Position numbers and translations under genes: made by a program
Assembly: GCA_019116025.1 (NCBI GenBank)
Contig: DXCM01000033.1
Span: 1 to 53,709, forward strand
DNA length: 53,709 nt
DNA from: Candidatus Companilactobacillus pullicola
GTDB lineage: Bacteria > Bacillota > Bacilli > Lactobacillales > Lactobacillaceae
Reading direction: 5' to 3'
In this document: positions 40,611 through 49,811 of the stretch, in pieces
Numbering within the stretch: position 1 is the first letter of the stretch
Layout of the letters: every line of letters starts with the position of its first letter
Notes under the pieces: generated by a model
Database searches by the model: none
The model's input: the letters and a program-made list of their open reading frames with translations, nothing else
Told to the model about the DNA's origin: nothing

Positions 40611-40683
40611 ACCAATTTTAAGGAGGTGATGCCTGTTTAAACTCTAAAATTTATGCTCCCACGCTAAATTTGGAGGATTAAAA

Positions 40684-41862
40684 ATGGCAACAATTACAAA
40701 ATATAAAATCAAATCAGGCAAAGAATTGTGGAGATGTGTTTATCCAAGTAGCATTGATCCACTAACTAACAAAGTTAAGAGGACAACTAAGCGAGGTTTT
40801 AAAACTAAAGCTGAATGTCAAAAATTTCTTAACGCTAAATTATCAGAAATTGATAATCACGGATATTCTAGTAATGAAAATCTAAGGTATAAAGATGTTT
40901 ATCAGTATTTTCTTGATTCATACAAGAATACAGTCAAAGAAAGTACGTTAAACCGTGTTGAGGGGCTATTTGAGCACCACATCATCCCTTCTCTGGGAAA
41001 GTATGAGATCAAAAAAATAACCGCTCCTATGTGTCAGGAAGCGGTTAACCAGTGGTCAAAGAAATTAAGTTCTTTTAAGATGGTAAAATATTATGCCAAC
41101 CTAGTTTTCAAAGAAGCTATACGATTAAAAATAATATATGAAAATCCAATGGATCTGATTATCATGCCCAAGAAAAAAAGCAGTATCGGTGATGAAAAAA
41201 TAACTAACTTCTGGACTAAAGAAGAAACAGCAGATTTTTTCAAACAACTTGACACTACTTACTCTGACCACAATCAAAAAGCAATTGCTATGTTTAGAGT
41301 AGCATTTTTTACAGGAATGCGTAAAGGCGAACTTTTGGCTTTGACTATTGATGATATTGATTTCAAAAATCAAACTCTAAGGATTAATAAAACTGTTAGC
41401 CGTGGAATTGACAACACCCCTATCATCACTACTCCAAAGACTAAAACATCCGTTAGAACGATTGGATTGGACGATAAGACGTGTAAAGTATTAAAGCATT
41501 GGATAATCGAACTGCGCAAGCAAATGTTCAACCTTGGATACAATATTGACACAAATAAAAATCAATTGCTATTCCCTAATACCCAAAATCAGCTATTAAG
41601 CCTGACTAAGCTAAACAAATGGCTACAGTTTGTAATAGACGCATACAATAAAAACCATAAGGATAAACTTAAACGTATTAACGTCCACGGAATTAGACAC
41701 ACAGCGTGCTCTCTTATGCTTGAATCTGGCTCAAGTATCAAAGCCGTTCAACTTCAACTCGGTCATTCTGACACATCCCAGATTATGAAAGTCTATTGGC
41801 ATATTTCACAGCAAGCTCAACTAGACACCGTTAACAAGTTAGCCGATTTTATTGCAAAATAA
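40684..41862 (+). CDS. int: Tyrosine site-specific integrase
   Basis: A 392-residue tyrosine recombinase. Residues 1-60 look like an arm-binding domain, 65-165 the core-binding SAM-like domain. Catalytic residues: R213 (FFTGMRKGELLAL), K252 or K254 (TPKTKTSVRT), H335 and R338 (HGIRHT), H361 (LGHSD) and Y371 (KVYWHIS). It integrates the phage at the tRNA-Gly next to it. A ribosome site GGAGG precedes the ATG. The gene is transcribed towards the att site. Confidence 0.95.
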   Translation: MATITKYKIKSGKELWRCVYPSSIDPLTNKVKRTTKRGFKTKAECQKFLNAKLSEIDNHGYSSNENLRYKDVYQYFLDSYKNTVKESTLNRVEGLFEHHIIPSLGKYEIKKITAPMCQEAVNQWSKKLSSFKMVKYYANLVFKEAIRLKIIYENPMDLIIMPKKKSSIGDEKITNFWTKEETADFFKQLDTTYSDHNQKAIAMFRVAFFTGMRKGELLALTIDDIDFKNQTLRINKTVSRGIDNTPIITTPKTKTSVRTIGLDDKTCKVLKHWIIELRKQMFNLGYNIDTNKNQLLFPNTQNQLLSLTKLNKWLQFVIDAYNKNHKDKLKRINVHGIRHTACSLMLESGSSIKAVQLQLGHSDTSQIMKVYWHISQQAQLDTVNKLADFIAK

Positions 41863-41865
41863 AAA

Positions 41866-41985
41866 GCGTGACACACTCGTGACACACTTTCGTCAAAACT
41901 TATCGTAATCTATCGAAACATAAAAAATATAAAACGTTGATTTATCAGCATTTCGAGGCTTATCGAAACTCATCGAAACTGTATA
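41866..41985 (+). repeat. Short repeats between integrase and tRNA (possible arm sites)
   Basis: Repeats of the type (T/C)(T/A)ATCGAAAC occur at about 41,911, 41,960 and 41,971, with a TTATCG variant at 41,900, and GTGACACAC occurs twice in tandem at 41,868-41,887. They flank the att region and may be integrase arm-binding sites. Confidence 0.35.
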
Positions 41986-41987
41986 AA

Positions 41988-42057
41988 GCGAACTACGAGA
42001 ATCGAACTCGCGACACTAGCTTGGGAAGCTGGTATTTTACCATTAAACTAAGTTCGC
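41988..42057 (-). tRNA. tRNA-Gly(CCC), prophage attachment site
   Basis: Cloverleaf: acceptor GCGAACT/AGTTCGC, D arm with AATGGTA, anticodon arm CCAGC-TTCCCAA-GCTAG (anticodon CCC), T arm CGAG-TTCGATT-CTCG. One pair in the anticodon stem is C-A (positions 28/42). The 3' end faces the integrase, the usual arrangement for phages that integrate in tRNA genes. Confidence 0.85.
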
Positions 42058-42141
42058 ATGTCATAACTAGTTAAGTATACAACAGATTATTCCAAAAAGA
42101 TAAGTTTTATTTAAAATTGTTTTCAAAATTTACAATATAAA

Positions 42142-42170
42142 TTGATTTTTACATTTTGTTACCATAGAAT
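42142..42170 (+). promoter_or_regulatory. Promoter of the host lipoprotein gene
   Basis: TTGATT, 17-base spacer, TAGAAT, followed by the gene's GAGGAG site at about 42,208. Confidence 0.5.
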
Positions 42171-42222
42171 CAACAGTGACGATAGATTTCTATCGATATA
42201 TTGCATCGAGGAGAAGATTATA

Positions 42223-42702
42223 ATGAAAAAAACATTGGTTACTTTATTAGCCGCTGTTTCATTAATGGGTGGATTTGCTACAGTAGCTACTGGTTGTTCA
42301 AATACCAAAAGTACTCAACAAGTAGAAAAGCATTCAGCAAAGAAAATAACAAAAGATGAAATCAAAGGTCACGATTATGTTGGTGTAAGCAGTGATAACA
42401 AAGATGAATACATCACTTTCTTTACTGGCAAGGACAAAAAGAAAGTTCAATTTGTTCGTGTAAGTAAATCCGGTTCAGAAAAAATCATCACTGACTTTAA
42501 AAAAGCCAAGATTGTCATGAACAAAAAGGATGCTAAGAAATTCAAGATCGATGGTTTCAGAATTATCAACGAACCTGATTTCAATTGGAACTTCGTCAAA
42601 GTTGGTAAAACAACAATCAAAACTCCTGATGGCAAAAAGTGGAAATTATATGACGGAACTCACAAACAAGCAGTTAAGGCTGTCGAAAAGAACGGTAAAT
42701 AA
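42223..42702 (+). CDS. Lipoprotein, hypothetical
   Basis: A lipoprotein of about 160 residues from ATG 42,223 (GAGGAGAAG site). The signal peptide ends in a lipobox with Cys at about residue 26 (ATVATGC). The mature part is Lys-rich with YITFFTGKDKKKVQFVRVSK. The first host gene after the prophage. Similar small lipoproteins occur in lactobacilli, function unknown. The upstream extension to 42,142 has no start signals. Confidence 0.65.
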   Translation: MKKTLVTLLAAVSLMGGFATVATGCSNTKSTQQVEKHSAKKITKDEIKGHDYVGVSSDNKDEYITFFTGKDKKKVQFVRVSKSGSEKIITDFKKAKIVMNKKDAKKFKIDGFRIINEPDFNWNFVKVGKTTIKTPDGKKWKLYDGTHKQAVKAVEKNGK

Positions 42703-42717
42703 ATACATTTAATTGAT

Positions 42718-42763
42718 GACTGATAAAAAATTCCCTAAGGGAATCTTTTATCAGTCTTTTTTT
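42718..42763 (+). terminator. Terminator after the lipoprotein gene
   Basis: GACTGATAAAA plus TTCCC pairs with GGGAA plus TTTTATCAGTC (long stem with one mismatch, TAA loop), then seven T. Confidence 0.85.
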
Positions 42764-42798
42764 CACTATACAATTTGTAAATTTCTTAATTTAAAGGC

Positions 42799-42830
42799 AA
42801 AAAAAGATTCACAGTTTCAAACTGTGAATC
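42799..42830 (-). terminator. Terminator of the 41-residue gene
   Basis: GATTCACAGTTT-GAAACTGTGAATC perfect stem on the minus strand followed by seven T. Confidence 0.8.
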
Positions 42831-42866
42831 ACTTATTGATTAATATCTAAATTTTATATGTAAAAT

Positions 42867-42992
42867 TTATGCAGTCTTTAATTTATTGACCGCTTCTTCA
42901 ATTGTTTTACCGCTTGCAAAAACTTTTGTGTTTGTGTCTACAACGGTAAACATTTGGGATTTTGTATTCAAGCTTACTTGATATTTCATCAT
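42867..42992 (-). CDS. 41-residue small host protein
   Basis: Starts at a double ATG (42,992 or 42,989) with AGGAGG. Sequence (MMKYQVSLNTKSQMFTVVD, then a KTIEEAVNKLK helix) looks like a beta-strand plus helix mini-protein similar to small conserved proteins of lactobacilli. It has its own terminator, which supports expression. Function unknown. Confidence 0.6.
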   Translation of the reverse strand: MMKYQVSLNTKSQMFTVVDTNTKVFASGKTIEEAVNKLKTA

Positions 42993-43165
42993 GTTTACCT
43001 CCTAATCATTTGTTATTAACTCAACGGATGAAATAAGTATATTACTAATTTTATAAAAAGCAAGCCCTTACATTTATTAATTTTCGCTCAAAAATTTCCC
43101 CTATCAGTAGAATTTTTTCTAGAATCTAGATATAATTGAATTAGTAAATAAGGAGAAGATGCAAA

Positions 43166-43321
43166 ATGAAGAATATGTCCAAAAAAGAATATCCGTCGTG
43201 GTACCCTCGTAAACGAGGGCATAACACAGTAGAGTTTAACAAGCCTGATAAATGGTATGAATGGTCGGCCATTCTTGATATTATCTTTTTTGCGATTTTT
43301 TTACTTATAATAAATCACTAA
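43166..43321 (+). CDS. 51-residue membrane-anchored small protein
   Basis: Starts at ATG 43,166 with AAGGAG ten bases away. A basic, Pro/Tyr-rich start (KEYPSWYPRKRGH) is followed by a C-terminal membrane helix (AILDIIFFAIFLLII). A TATAAT at about 43,131 and a terminator right after the stop support a real gene. A competing 17-codon frame starts ten bases earlier. Function unknown. Confidence 0.6.
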   Translation: MKNMSKKEYPSWYPRKRGHNTVEFNKPDKWYEWSAILDIIFFAIFLLIINH

Positions 43322-43336
43322 TGTAGAAATATATTT

Positions 43337-43363
43337 GACGCTCACTTTTGAGCGTCTTTTTTT
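43337..43363 (+). terminator. Terminator of the 51-residue gene
   Basis: GACGCTC-ACTTTT-GAGCGTC with seven T. Confidence 0.85.
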
Positions 43364-43477
43364 ATTTTAATCATTAAGTTGGTTTTGAATTGGCTAAAAT
43401 TTGAATACAAATTGTCTTCTGTGGAAGTGGTTGTTTTCATGTAAAGATTGATAGTATAAAAAAGATTGAATAGTTTA

Positions 43478-43660
43478 AATTTGCCGTCCTCCACAAAAAT
43501 CGGGAATGCTGTTGGAACGCCATGGGCACGATTCGGAGCTAATTATTTTACACTTCGTGCAAAATAATGGATCTCCGAAGTCGGCCTTATTGTAATCGGC
43601 ATAGCCGATAACAATAATTTCATGGCTGAACGCATTCCCAATTTTTGTTCCGGACTAAAA
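43478..43660. repeat. Intergenic hairpin repeat, copy A
   Basis: About 180 bp. It starts TGCCGTCCTCC, has inverted ends (CAAAAATCGGGAATGC at 43,494 and its near complement at 43,632-43,647) and an inner hairpin of ATTATTTT/AAAATAAT around CACTTCGTG. The start is shared with 53,571-53,615 and the core with copy B. No coding. Confidence 0.65.
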
Positions 43661-43759
43661 AGTGGTTCCATTATTTAATTGAAATGAATTATTTAATTCA
43701 GTACCCTTCCTACTTTCTTGTTCCAGATTGGATGTGTTGTTCTAAATTTATCAAATAGC

Positions 43760-43818
43760 AAGACAGCATCTATTAAGTATAGGTCTATGGCCTAAAAACA
43801 CTTAATAGATGCTGTCTT
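43760..43818. repeat. 19-bp inverted repeat, possible bidirectional terminator
   Basis: AAGACAGCATCTATTAAGT and its exact complement are separated by 21 bp. T tracts are weak. May be a terminator or the end of a small RNA. Confidence 0.5.
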
Positions 43819-43889
43819 CTTTAGTTATATTGGTTTATACATCTCTAAATATTGAAGTCTTGGTTAACAAAATTAGAATCAGAAATATA

Positions 43890-44059
43890 GTCGGTAGTAG
43901 AAAATCTGTGGGCCCTAAGTGGTGAAATTCTACTTAGCTTGCGAAGCAAGGTTAGTAGAAGACCGGACTTGGAGATCCATAATTTTGTACGAAGTAGAAA
44001 ATTATTAGCTTCAAGCCGTGTCCACCGCATTCCAAGCCCACAGATTTTCTACTACCGAC
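43890..44059. repeat. Intergenic hairpin repeat, copy B (inverted orientation)
   Basis: Perfect 24-bp terminal inverted repeat (start GTCGGTAGTAGAAAATCTGT) around 122 bp. The inner part (ACTTCGTACAAAATTATGG read on the minus strand) matches copy A. It lies directly after the end of the EPS operon and may end its transcript. Confidence 0.65.
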
Positions 44060-44074
44060 GGCATACTTACACTA

Positions 44075-44938
44075 TTACACATCATACTGAGTCTCATGAA
44101 TACCAGCATTCATCAGATCATAAGGAGTCTTCATTGTTGCTGAATCCCATGACGCAATTCCGACGATCATTGAAATTGCCATTGTTGAAAGTGAATCGTT
44201 GGCCTTAACATTTTTTTCAAAGCCTTCTTTGATTCGACTAGTAGCGATTCCTGCTCCTTTATCGTCGGTATACAACAGAATGGCCCAAGTTGGATCATCG
44301 CTGTTCAACAGGTATGTAATATCATTAGTTCTAGTTTTTTCCTTGATTGAATCGGTTGTCAATTTTAATAGTAACTTGGTTTGATTAGGACTCATCATTC
44401 GTCTCAAATCATTGAAATAACGAATTTTTATAATCGCGGTCGTAACTGGTATATCAAACCGACGATTGGTTTCTGCAAATACCGCTATATCCTCGATATA
44501 AGCCACTGTGGTCCGCAAATTGGTTTGCTCATCAAATGCACCACGCTCAATCAAAGCCGTTCTCAGCTCTCCATTAGACTTCTGAAGGGCTATTTGATTC
44601 TTAGTCATTGAATACAATGCCAAAGACAGCAACATAGGAATTACCATCCAAAAACTCAATTGCCAAGGAATTCGAGCTGTTTGGCTAACATATTGATAAA
44701 TCATAATTACCGCTTGAATCGCAATAAAAACAATATTTGAAATCAGACTAGGCAAAATGCCAAAGAAGTAAGTAATCATTAGCAACATCACTGTACAGAA
44801 CAGATAAATTACATTTAGCATAATGTTTCCAGTCAGTGCCATCAGAATCGCGGTAGCACTAAATAGTGAAAGAAAAACTAGTAAACCGACATCCTGTAAA
44901 AGTGAACTTTTTTCATCGTCTTTATTGTTTTCTGTCAT
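44075..44938 (-). CDS. pssE: Degenerate GGDEF membrane protein, PssE-like c-di-GMP receptor
   Basis: A 287-residue protein with four to five transmembrane segments in residues 15-115 and a GGDEF-like domain from about 135. The active-site GGDEF is replaced by an SDDPT-like sequence before WAILLY, so synthase activity is unlikely. An RTND (RxxD) a few residues upstream is in the place of the inhibitory c-di-GMP site. In Listeria the PssE protein of this type binds c-di-GMP to turn on EPS synthesis. It overlaps the BcsB-like gene by 17 bases and ends the operon. Binding is inferred, not shown. Confidence 0.7.
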   Translation of the reverse strand: MTENNKDDEKSSLLQDVGLLVFLSLFSATAILMALTGNIMLNVIYLFCTVMLLMITYFFGILPSLISNIVFIAIQAVIMIYQYVSQTARIPWQLSFWMVIPMLLSLALYSMTKNQIALQKSNGELRTALIERGAFDEQTNLRTTVAYIEDIAVFAETNRRFDIPVTTAIIKIRYFNDLRRMMSPNQTKLLLKLTTDSIKEKTRTNDITYLLNSDDPTWAILLYTDDKGAGIATSRIKEGFEKNVKANDSLSTMAISMIVGIASWDSATMKTPYDLMNAGIHETQYDV

Positions 44939-47045
44939 TCTTACTTCCTCCGTTCAAACGGCCTTGTTTTCTAACAGTCAGAATAACCCCCACTCCAATT
45001 AAGATTATTACAATCAAAGCCAATCCCAAATACAGGATCAATTGTGAGTTCTTACTGAAAGTCCGTTTATTTTCAAGAGATTTATCAATTGCCTTATTTT
45101 TCTTAAAACGATATCCATAATGAGCATTATTCATATCAACAACTACAGCATCCCCTGTAAATTGTTGAATATTCTTTTGGAAATTGATCTGTGTTGAAGC
45201 TAGATAAACATCCTTAGTATTTATACCGGTAACGACCATCATCCCACGCTTGTCATTATATGGTGAACGCATCAATTGCGCCGTCCCGATATTTTTACCA
45301 TAGTCCTTTTCAATACTCAATTTTTCATTCGAAACGACTCGATCAAAGTTTTGTGAATACTTAAAGTAGAGATTTGGATTCAATTCCTTGATCATCGGAT
45401 TATTCTGCGGGGTACCAATCACGATCACATTGTTATTTTTCAAAACATTCTTACTTGGCATTGATTCATAAAATTGAATTTTACCAGTATTACTCTTGGC
45501 AAAGTTTCCAATCAAATTAAAAATATTCGTCAATGTCTTAAAGTCATCCGTATTAAGATTCTTAGGTGCTACAACAGCTATGTCATCATAGGTCTCATTA
45601 TTAATGAATAATGTTGGATAGTTAGTAAACAACAAATCGTTGCTACGTTGTGATTTCACTAGCATCTTCGAATCTGGACGCACCTGTGCCCATGGTGTAT
45701 TGCTGTTATCCGAAGTATCTTGATCCTTCATTTCAAGATCAAAAGCAGCTCTGACGGTAAAACTACTACCGAGTGATAGTCCACGTGGCAATTTCACTGT
45801 CAACGTATCATTATTAGCACGAACAGCAGTCAACTTTTTACTACCAATTACCGTATTATTCACGTAAAGAGTTACTAACGAACGATTAAAATTCAAATTC
45901 TTACTGTAATTAAAATGTAGCGTGATCTGAGAACCGTCAGCATTGGATCGATCATTGGGAATTTGAACTAAGTAACTAGTCTCCTTGTGTCCAGCACCTT
46001 CAATTCGATCAGCTGTGGTCGTCAGATAGTGTGTACCATTGTCATGTAACGATGAAGTATATGTATCAGTCGTTTCCTCTACATCCTCCGTATCTTTATC
46101 GGTTTCCTTCATCAATTCCTCATTAGCTACAAATCGAGCCGCCTTTTCCAAAAGCTTTCCCGATTTAGCAGTGACAATCAAATAATATTTACCATCAGTA
46201 TAATGAGTTTTTATGATAGCCTTATCTTTTAACTGATTAGGATCTATCTGCTTCTTCAAGTCATCCGGTAAATGATCATACTTAGCAACCACCATCATAT
46301 AATCATTCTTAGCTGCTGCTAATTCAGAAACTTTTACGACTGGTATCTGATCATTTTCTGTTGTAATAATTCTCGACTCTCCAGACAGAGCAATCATACT
46401 AGCCGTCAATTCTTTGGCAGTTGGATTGTCAGCAGTGGCTATCTTCGATCTCTGATAGGCAATTGTATCTTGCCCTGAAAAGTGAGCATAAAAAGAACTC
46501 AACGTATTCTCAGCTTCTTTAAGTTGATACTCAAAGTTAACGTTAGATCCATTCCCTATCGTCAACCAATTAGCTGGAGTTTGTTGCAACTGATAGTTCT
46601 TATCCGGCATCTGATCTAAAATTTGACCACTGATTGTCAGGCGATTGCTGCCACTGACTAAATCCAATGGGACAGTTATCTTTTCTGTCTGAAAACCAGT
46701 TTTATCTTTGGGCCTAAAAGAATAGAATTTAACACCGTTCAAGGACACCGTAATATCCGATGCTTGACGATTAGCCAATTGTGAAACTTGATAGTTAAAA
46801 TTAAAAGTAACTTTCTTTAGATCCCAATAATCCATTTTCGTAAAGTACATATTAGCTTCGACTGATTTACCCGAAAGCGTCGTTATACTATTTTGAAACT
46901 GTTGAGTATAAGTTTGATTGTCAGCCGCTTGTACTGAAGTCGGTTGCATCAACGTTATCATTATGATAATTCCTATTAAAGTTACTAAACTACTTGTAAC
47001 GCTTCGTTTTATACCATTTGGCTTGCTTATGAAAGACCTGTTCAC
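44922..47045 (-). CDS. pssD: BcsB/PssD-like EPS synthase subunit
   Basis: A 707-residue membrane-anchored extracytoplasmic protein. Signal peptide in residues 1-40 (IGIIIMITLMQPTSVQA), two beta-jelly-roll-like parts (YSFRPKDKTGFQTEK; VTLYVNNTVIGSKKLTA), then LPRGLSLGSSFTVRAAFDL. A transmembrane helix at about 682-700 precedes a basic tail. It matches bacterial cellulose synthase subunit B, which guides the polymer out. The GTG start at 47,045 has GGTGGGG upstream and overlaps the GT2 gene by 56 bases. Confidence 0.8.
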   Translation of the reverse strand: MNRSFISKPNGIKRSVTSSLVTLIGIIIMITLMQPTSVQAADNQTYTQQFQNSITTLSGKSVEANMYFTKMDYWDLKKVTFNFNYQVSQLANRQASDITVSLNGVKFYSFRPKDKTGFQTEKITVPLDLVSGSNRLTISGQILDQMPDKNYQLQQTPANWLTIGNGSNVNFEYQLKEAENTLSSFYAHFSGQDTIAYQRSKIATADNPTAKELTASMIALSGESRIITTENDQIPVVKVSELAAAKNDYMMVVAKYDHLPDDLKKQIDPNQLKDKAIIKTHYTDGKYYLIVTAKSGKLLEKAARFVANEELMKETDKDTEDVEETTDTYTSSLHDNGTHYLTTTADRIEGAGHKETSYLVQIPNDRSNADGSQITLHFNYSKNLNFNRSLVTLYVNNTVIGSKKLTAVRANNDTLTVKLPRGLSLGSSFTVRAAFDLEMKDQDTSDNSNTPWAQVRPDSKMLVKSQRSNDLLFTNYPTLFINNETYDDIAVVAPKNLNTDDFKTLTNIFNLIGNFAKSNTGKIQFYESMPSKNVLKNNNVIVIGTPQNNPMIKELNPNLYFKYSQNFDRVVSNEKLSIEKDYGKNIGTAQLMRSPYNDKRGMMVVTGINTKDVYLASTQINFQKNIQQFTGDAVVVDMNNAHYGYRFKKNKAIDKSLENKRTFSKNSQLILYLGLALIVIILIGVGVILTVRKQGRLNGGSKNDRKQ

Positions 47046-48243
47046 AAATATACCCCACCATTCCGTAAGCGGCTACTGCTAGCCACATTTGACTATAAAC
47101 TAAATACATAAAAACAATTAATAACAAATTACTAAAGGTCAGTTCCCCTCGCTCTGTCGTTATCGTTACAAACGTACTGATAACAAACATCAAAACTGCA
47201 AACAACCATAAGTAATTACTGAAACCTTGTAAATTAGAGTGAACGATTCCAGCCACTGACAAAACAAAGACTGAATCGGACAAGACTAACGATGTCATCA
47301 ATAAAAAATAAATCGTTAAGAAATACAACAAATCGAAACGAATTGGTCGACCTTTCTTTTGAAAAAGCAACTTAGCATTCTTAATAATGACATAAATATT
47401 ACCTTTGACCCAGCGCGTACGTTGATGGAACCAGACGTCCAAAGTCTGTGGTTCTTGTTCCCAAGTGACAGCACGTGGTTGAAATTTAATCCTGTAACCC
47501 ATCTGATAAACTCGAAAACTGATTTCCGTATCCTCAGCTAAGGCCTTAACATCCCAGCCGCCAACTTTTTCAAGAACGCTTCGACGAATAACATAGTTAG
47601 TTCCCGGAATTGTGCATAGGTGGAATAGTTGTTGGCGTCCCGCTTGAGCCATCCATTGGAACGACAATGTTTCAATATTGATAAATCGCGTCAATAAAGT
47701 TGCGTTCTTATTACGAGTTCTGAACTTACCAATTACAGCTGCTAATTTATCATCTGATAACAGCTCAGCAACTAAAATTCTCAAAGCACCATGCTCAGGC
47801 GTATTATCTGCATCGTAGATAGAAATGATGCTACCTTTGGCACTCTTTAATCCAATGTTCAAGGCGTTTGATTTACCTTTACCACCGGTAACTTTATCAG
47901 TATTAATAACCTTTAAACGTTTATCTCCAAACTGATCCTGCAAGCCCCTCAATAATTCCGCCGAATTGTCGCTAGAATTATCATTGATAACAATAACCTC
48001 ATATCTATCCTGTGGATAATCAAAACTCAACAATGATAAAACGGTTTTAACAATAACAATCCCTTCATTATGAGCTGGCACCATGATAGATACAAACGGT
48101 GCTTGTTCTGGCAATTTCGGATCGGGTTTTGAAACATGTCTTAAATACCAAGTATATCCAGCGACAGTTAAAATCAGATTAACTACTAAAGTACCCCAGA
48201 TAGAAATAACTGCTATCATCAAGAAAAAATCTAAGACTGAAAT
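46990..48243 (-). CDS. pssC: GT2 polysaccharide synthase, BcsA/PssC-like
   Basis: About 410-417 residues. N-terminal membrane helix, then GT2 core: IMVPAHNEG (48-56), VINDNSSD with Asp at about 81, YDADN with the DxD at 137-139, AEDTE (229-233) and QRTRW (267-271), the signature of processive beta-glycan synthases. Three to four more helices follow. No PilZ domain is present, so c-di-GMP control must come from the PssE-like protein. The start is odd: the best ribosome site (GAGGG) is six bases from an ATT at 48,243; the TTG at 48,222 is about 27 bases away. Confidence 0.85.
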   Translation of the reverse strand: MSVLDFFLMIAVISIWGTLVVNLILTVAGYTWYLRHVSKPDPKLPEQAPFVSIMVPAHNEGIVIVKTVLSLLSFDYPQDRYEVIVINDNSSDNSAELLRGLQDQFGDKRLKVINTDKVTGGKGKSNALNIGLKSAKGSIISIYDADNTPEHGALRILVAELLSDDKLAAVIGKFRTRNKNATLLTRFINIETLSFQWMAQAGRQQLFHLCTIPGTNYVIRRSVLEKVGGWDVKALAEDTEISFRVYQMGYRIKFQPRAVTWEQEPQTLDVWFHQRTRWVKGNIYVIIKNAKLLFQKKGRPIRFDLLYFLTIYFLLMTSLVLSDSVFVLSVAGIVHSNLQGFSNYLWLFAVLMFVISTFVTITTERGELTFSNLLLIVFMYLVYSQMWLAVAAYGMVGYICEQVFHKQAKWYKTKRYK

Positions 48244-48254
48244 AACTATCCCTC

Positions 48255-49811
48255 CTAACGCTTAAATCGATTCCAATAAACTTTTTGTCCTATAAAAATA
48301 AATATTAATAAAATAATCATGATAATTGCAAAGAAGACTGCCAAGATATTCCCCTGGACTTTGAAGTAATTTTTGAACAACGATCCAGATTCGCCGTCAG
48401 AAAATTGTTTATTCAAGTCCAAATTGGAATTTTGAATGTCCTCTAATTTACCATTTACTAAATAATCGCCATGATTATATTTTAAATTAGTCGTTTCCGT
48501 ATTGACTTCCGTGGTAAGTCCATCTTCCACAGGATTATACCAAGTCAGATGAAGATTCTTGATCTCATTCTCTACATGTTCTAGTTCCTTTTGTGTATAA
48601 GGCATCTTGATGGTCAATGCTGTAGGAATCGGAAATGTTGTAGTATCGTTTCTTTTCACATCATTGAGCGAGGTAGCTGGCATCGCGAAGAAACTCTGTT
48701 TTGCCACCTGAGCATCATTATCCTGTTTCACATAAGTCACTTTCTCATCTTGCATCAACAACCAATTATCAGCATACTTTAAAGAATTATTTCGTAAAAT
48801 TTTGTCTTGATTCCAAAAACCTGCTGAACTGATACCAACAGGAAATACTTGATGACGAGCCAAACTGACAATATAAGTCAAAAAGTTTTGATTGATGATT
48901 TGTCCATCAACATCAGCCCCACTGCTTACTTCTGGAGTCTTCAAGAAAATAATTCCCCCACGATTTTCAATATTCCTTAAAACACCAGTAAAACGATCAA
49001 AAGCCTTCATTTCAGTATTTTCACTCACTGAAGTCGTACTGATAGCAAAAGGTATTTCCATCTTGTAACAAAATTTGCTCAACGCATCCAAAGTTCGCAG
49101 ATTCGTATAGGGCGTCACATTCGTTATCGTCAATAGTGGTTGATATTTCCCCGTCTTTCCAAACAATTGCGCAATCATTTGTGTTTGAACGATTAAACTC
49201 AAACCTTTATTGGTGAAAAAGGGTAAATAACCTTGCTTACCTTTGATATATCCGAATGGATAACTCTTTTGATCTGCTTCTTGCGTCGACAAAGTTCCAA
49301 CTTGTTGAGATCCACCTGCTGCTTGAGTGACTACCGTTATGCTTTGACTAAATGGCAATAATTCGTGATTGGTATTATTTTTCAAAATAAATTGCTGCTG
49401 ATAAACTTTTTGAACTTTAATACCTAACTGGTCAATTTCTGTCTGCGTAAGATTTTCACCAATATGCAACTTTATACCTGAAAATTTATCTCTATCATTT
49501 ATAAAAGTTTGATTGATCAATCCTACCTGGCGCCAATTGATCATAGTGATGACACCTAAATATTTATTATCTAAGGTTCCTTTTTTGTAATCAGACTGTG
49601 CAACTGTTTTAACCCGTAAATTCATGCTAGTTAAACTACGTTGTAAGGCATCAATATTTTTCTTATCATCTCTTACATCATTTTGTGAATCGTAAACTAA
49701 TAAAACTTCATCATTATTTGTGGAAGCGCTAACTGTCTGAAAACAACTAATCACAGAAAATAAGATTAAAATCAGAGATATCACCAAAGAAAATTTGATT
49801 TTTCTATTCAT
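48255..49811 (-). CDS. pssB: Membrane-anchored DUF2334/PssB-like protein
   Basis: About 518 residues from ATG 49,811 with AAGGAG at nine bases. An N-terminal signal/anchor (KFSLVISLILILFSVI), a large extracytoplasmic domain with a polysaccharide-deacetylase-like fold pattern (LDALSKFCYKMEIPFAISTT; RGGIIFLKTPEV) and a C-terminal transmembrane helix. The typical metal-binding motifs are not clear, so deacetylase activity is uncertain. It overlaps the upstream gene (ATGAATAG). Confidence 0.65.
   Translation of the reverse strand: MNRKIKFSLVISLILILFSVISCFQTVSASTNNDEVLLVYDSQNDVRDDKKNIDALQRSLTSMNLRVKTVAQSDYKKGTLDNKYLGVITMINWRQVGLINQTFINDRDKFSGIKLHIGENLTQTEIDQLGIKVQKVYQQQFILKNNTNHELLPFSQSITVVTQAAGGSQQVGTLSTQEADQKSYPFGYIKGKQGYLPFFTNKGLSLIVQTQMIAQLFGKTGKYQPLLTITNVTPYTNLRTLDALSKFCYKMEIPFAISTTSVSENTEMKAFDRFTGVLRNIENRGGIIFLKTPEVSSGADVDGQIINQNFLTYIVSLARHQVFPVGISSAGFWNQDKILRNNSLKYADNWLLMQDEKVTYVKQDNDAQVAKQSFFAMPATSLNDVKRNDTTTFPIPTALTIKMPYTQKELEHVENEIKNLHLTWYNPVEDGLTTEVNTETTNLKYNHGDYLVNGKLEDIQNSNLDLNKQFSDGESGSLFKNYFKVQGNILAVFFAIIMIILLIFIFIGQKVYWNRFKR

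Noticed and set aside
44036-44059. Inverted repeat end as an att site of the prophage
   Set aside because: It belongs to the host intergenic repeat, 2 kb beyond the tRNA and integrase, and has its partner at 43,890.
44381-45120. Plus-strand frames opposite the EPS operon end
   Set aside because: No ribosome sites and they lie within well-supported minus-strand genes.
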